Source of the DNA: FEN-1297 sp046705645
Lineage (GTDB): Bacteria > Bacteroidota > Ignavibacteria > Ignavibacteriales > Ignavibacteriaceae
Length of the DNA: 17,018 bases
NCBI GenBank assembly: GCA_046705645.1
Contig: JBJKQE010000043.1
Span: 1 to 17,018 of the forward strand
Direction of reading: 5' to 3'
Positions 15,068 through 17,018 of the stretch are shown in pieces. Numbering within the stretch: position 1 is the stretch's first letter; every line of letters starts with the position of its first letter. The notes under the pieces were generated by a model that made no database searches, was not told where the DNA came from, and saw only the letters and a program-made list of their open reading frames with translations. A program made the position numbers and the translations under genes.

Positions 15068-15102
15068 TTTCATTTCCATTTCATATTGTACTGTTATTTT
15101 TA
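15068..15102 (+). promoter_or_regulatory. Direct-repeat operator and promoter of the PepSY-like gene (site C)
   Basis: TTTCATTTCCATTTCAT at 15068-15084 keeps both hexamers and the 11-bp period; only the 5-bp spacer differs from site A. After exactly 10 bp comes TATTTTTA at 15095-15102, matching TAnnTTTG except for the last base. The leader to the ATG at 15141 would be about 30 nt. The site begins 12 bp after the barrel stop codon. Confidence 0.57.
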
Positions 15103-15140
15103 TTTAGTATGATAATTAAAAATATATTAAGAGGTTTGAA

Positions 15141-15683
15141 ATGAAATTTACAAAAGTATTGAGTGTAATTCCTATTTTAACAGCCATTTTACTTTGTACA
15201 ACTGCTTTAAGTTTTGCACAGGATAAAAAGATTGATATGAATAAAGTTCCAGCTAAAGTACTGGCATCATTTCACAAGGCGTATCCCAAAGCACAAATAA
15301 AAGGTACAAGCATCGAGATAGAAAATGGTCATAGTTATTACGAGATTGAAAGTGTAGAGGGAACACATCATATCGATTTACTGTTAACTCAATCCGGTAA
15401 AATTACTGAAGTAGAAAAGACAATTGCCGATAGCGAAATTCCTATACCCGTAATGAAAACTCTTATAGCGAAATTCAAAGGACTTAAAATAAATAAAGCA
15501 GAAAAAGTTATAAGCGGAAAAAAAATTACCTATGAGTTATCAATTGAAAGCAATAAAAAAACTCATTATGTAACTCTTTGGCCTAACGGTAAGTTTGTAA
15601 AATCCGAATCCATGAAAGAAAATGAAAAAGGCGAGAAAGGTGAAAAGGGAGAAGGCGAAGAGAATGACAATGATAATGATTAA
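15141..15683 (+). CDS. PepSY-like periplasmic protein
   Basis: This 180-residue protein has a signal peptide (to about Ala26, LSFAQ) and two tandem PepSY-like units. The first is about residues 36-95 (VPAKVLASFHKAYPKAQIKG...YYEIES...TQSGKITEVE). The second is about 100-155 (IPVMKTLIAKFKGLKINKAE...TYELSIES...LWPNGKFVKSE). Periplasmic proteins with such repeats are often encoded next to two-component systems in Bacteroidota, with no established biochemical role. The last 25 residues are low-complexity (KGEKGEKGEGEE, then Asn/Asp alternation) and very acidic. AGAGG near 15130 precedes the ATG. It probably leads an operon with the next two genes (gaps of about 40 and 49 bp). Confidence 0.75.
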   Translation: MKFTKVLSVIPILTAILLCTTALSFAQDKKIDMNKVPAKVLASFHKAYPKAQIKGTSIEIENGHSYYEIESVEGTHHIDLLLTQSGKITEVEKTIADSEIPIPVMKTLIAKFKGLKINKAEKVISGKKITYELSIESNKKTHYVTLWPNGKFVKSESMKENEKGEKGEKGEGEENDNDND

Positions 15684-15722
15684 ACTTATTCTTTTAACCT
15701 TTATTATGGGTTGGAGACTAAC

Positions 15723-16448
15723 TTGAATTTAAAACAATTAAATTCGGCAGTCATAATGACTGTCATAATTATCATCTTAGAATCGTCAAATTTTACTGCA
15801 CAAACATCCGATGATAATAAATGGACAAAAGATTTCAATGTTGATAAAAGTGATTTCGTTTCGCAAGGCAGTAATACTTTTTTTAAACTAAAACCCGGTT
15901 ATCAGTTAATACTGGAAGGCGATGTAGAAAATGTAAATACAAAGGTTATTATAACCGTTATGAATGATACCAAAATAGTAGACGGAGTTGAAACAAGAAT
16001 TGTTGAGGAGAAGAAATATCATAACGGGATAATAGCAGAAGTTTCGAAAAACTACTTTGCAATAGATAAAGTCAGCAACAGTGTCTTTTATTTCGGTGAG
16101 GATGTTGATATATATAAAGACAATAAAATTCTTGATCACAATGGAAGTTGGCAGGCTGGGAAGAATGGCGCTAATTACGGCTTAATGATGCCTGGAGCAA
16201 CTTTGTTAGGCTCTCAATATTATCAGGAGATTGCACCTGGTACTGCTATGGATAGGGCTAGAATTATATCCGAAAATAAATCTTTAGAAACTCCTGCAGA
16301 CAATTTTAGCAGCTGCCTGGAAACGGAAGAATCTTCACCCTTAGAACCGGGTGTAAAGGAGTATAAAGTTTACGCTCCTAATGTAGGACTGATTAAAGAT
16401 GATAATCTATTATTAGTCAAATATGGCTGCATAAATAAAAAGAATTAA
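15723..16448 (+). CDS. Conserved secreted protein of unknown function
   Basis: I do not know a function. The chosen TTG start at 15723 (241 residues) has GGAG at 15713-15716 at good spacing. A TTG at 15711 and an ATG at 15755 are in-frame alternatives. The N-terminus is a hydrophobic export signal (SAVIMTVIIIILES, ending near the Ala-Gln of FTAQ). The mature part is beta-rich, with FFKLKPGYQLILEGD, SVFYFGEDVDIYKDN, DHNGSWQAGKNGA and ECL-like pieces such as LEPGVKEYKVYAPNVGLIK. This wording resembles uncharacterised secreted proteins I have seen in other bacterial phyla, but I cannot name a domain. One Cys pair is possible (Cys in FSSCLETEE and Cys near the C-terminus). It sits between the PepSY-like gene and the beta-propeller gene. 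Confidence 0.7.
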   Translation: MNLKQLNSAVIMTVIIIILESSNFTAQTSDDNKWTKDFNVDKSDFVSQGSNTFFKLKPGYQLILEGDVENVNTKVIITVMNDTKIVDGVETRIVEEKKYHNGIIAEVSKNYFAIDKVSNSVFYFGEDVDIYKDNKILDHNGSWQAGKNGANYGLMMPGATLLGSQYYQEIAPGTAMDRARIISENKSLETPADNFSSCLETEESSPLEPGVKEYKVYAPNVGLIKDDNLLLVKYGCINKKN

Positions 16449-16497
16449 AAACAAACTTTGCTTGGTTAATATATACAATAATTAGTTTGAGGTTAAT

Positions 16498-17018
16498 ATG
16501 AAAAAATTATTTCTTTTTCTTTGTTCTTTTTTAATTTTAACTCCTTTTGTTTTGTTTTCACAAACTTCGGGATATAAAGTAACGGGCAGTATAAATATCG
16601 GCGGAATAGGCTGGTGGGATTATGCTTCGGTAGACGCGCCGATGCATAAGCTGTATATTTCACATGCAGACCGTATTCATGTAATTGATTTAAATACGAA
16701 TAAAATAGTCGGCGAAATAGACGGCTTAAGAGGAGTTCACGGAGCAGTATTTGCCGATGCGCTGGGTAAGGGTTTTATAAGCAACGGAAGCAGTGATGCC
16801 GTCGAGATTTTTAGTCTAAATACATTAAAAAAGATTACCGAAATACATGTAACCGGGAAAGACCCCGATGCAATCGTTTACGATTCGTTTTCAGAAAGAG
16901 TTTTTACAATGAACGGAAGAAGCTCAAACATTACGGCAATTGATGCAAAAACAAATAAGGTTGTCGGTACTTTAAAACTAGACGGCAGACCGGAATTTGC
17001 GGTATCAAATAATAAAGG
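16498..17018 (+). CDS. YncE/YVTN-family beta-propeller protein, 5' part
   Basis: An open frame of 173 codons runs from ATG 16498 to the window edge with no stop. It begins with a signal peptide (MKKLFLFLCSFLILTPFVLF, ending near SQ). YVTN-type propeller repeats follow: KLYISHADRIHVIDLNTNKI, GKGFISNGSSDAVEIFSLNT, ERVFTMNGRSSNITAIDAKT. Each blade has the pattern of a hydrophobic strand, Asn/Ser-rich turn and IDxxTNK. Family members are periplasmic or secreted, and their ligands are mostly unknown. GAGG at 16489-16492 gives 5-bp spacing to the ATG. The missing 3' end reflects the window boundary, not a broken gene. It is probably the third gene of the PepSY-led operon. Confidence 0.82.
   Translation, partial: MKKLFLFLCSFLILTPFVLFSQTSGYKVTGSINIGGIGWWDYASVDAPMHKLYISHADRIHVIDLNTNKIVGEIDGLRGVHGAVFADALGKGFISNGSSDAVEIFSLNTLKKITEIHVTGKDPDAIVYDSFSERVFTMNGRSSNITAIDAKTNKVVGTLKLDGRPEFAVSNNK

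Noticed and set aside
15706..15726. Six-codon open frame (ATG to TGA) overlapping the TTG start of the secreted protein as a leader peptide
   Set aside because: It is too short to judge, its ATG lacks a good ribosome binding site, and the overlap is easily accidental.

Overview
The window is AT-rich (roughly one-third G+C by eye) and reads as chromosomal DNA of a Bacteroidota/Ignavibacteriota-type bacterium. The grounds are a short primary sigma factor of the Bacteroidota type with no long N-terminal region 1.1, an outer-membrane beta-barrel with an N-terminal carboxypeptidase-regulatory domain, a ribosomal protein L17 with a long charged tail, and promoter elements close to the Bacteroidota -7 motif TAnnTTTG. 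All genes found lie on the + strand. There are no RNA genes, insertion sequences or CRISPR arrays.

Positions 1-1641 are the end of a ribosomal-protein operon: the last codons of rpsD, then rpoA and rplQ, closed by a strong intrinsic terminator. Positions 1709-5608 hold housekeeping and signalling genes: the ribosome-assembly GTPase engB (with a terminator-like hairpin against its start codon), a membrane protein with two GAF domains and a degenerate GGDEF domain, and phosphopentomutase deoB. Positions 5737-8082 hold two tandem EutN/CcmL-type microcompartment vertex proteins, the second translationally coupled to the primary sigma factor, which is followed 5 bp later by an NlpC/P60 lipoprotein. 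A hairpin terminator ends this block. Positions 8280-9644 hold a secreted rhodanese-like protein with a cysteine-rich loop and an acyl-ACP thioesterase.

Positions 9762-17018 look like an envelope-sensing module: a Spy/CpxP-like periplasmic protein (own terminator), an OmpR-family response regulator, its histidine kinase, an 807-residue TonB-receptor-like outer-membrane barrel, a PepSY-like periplasmic protein, a conserved secreted protein of unknown function, and the start of a YVTN/YncE-type beta-propeller protein that runs off the window.

The most notable observation is a candidate regulon signature. The same direct repeat, TTTCAT-N5-TTTCAT with an 11-bp period, occurs upstream of the response regulator, the outer-membrane barrel and the PepSY-like gene. 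In all three cases it ends exactly 10 bp before a TAnnTTT(G/A) promoter element. This is the geometry of PhoB/OmpR-type operators that replace the -35 element, and it suggests that this two-component system controls itself, the barrel and the PepSY-led operon.
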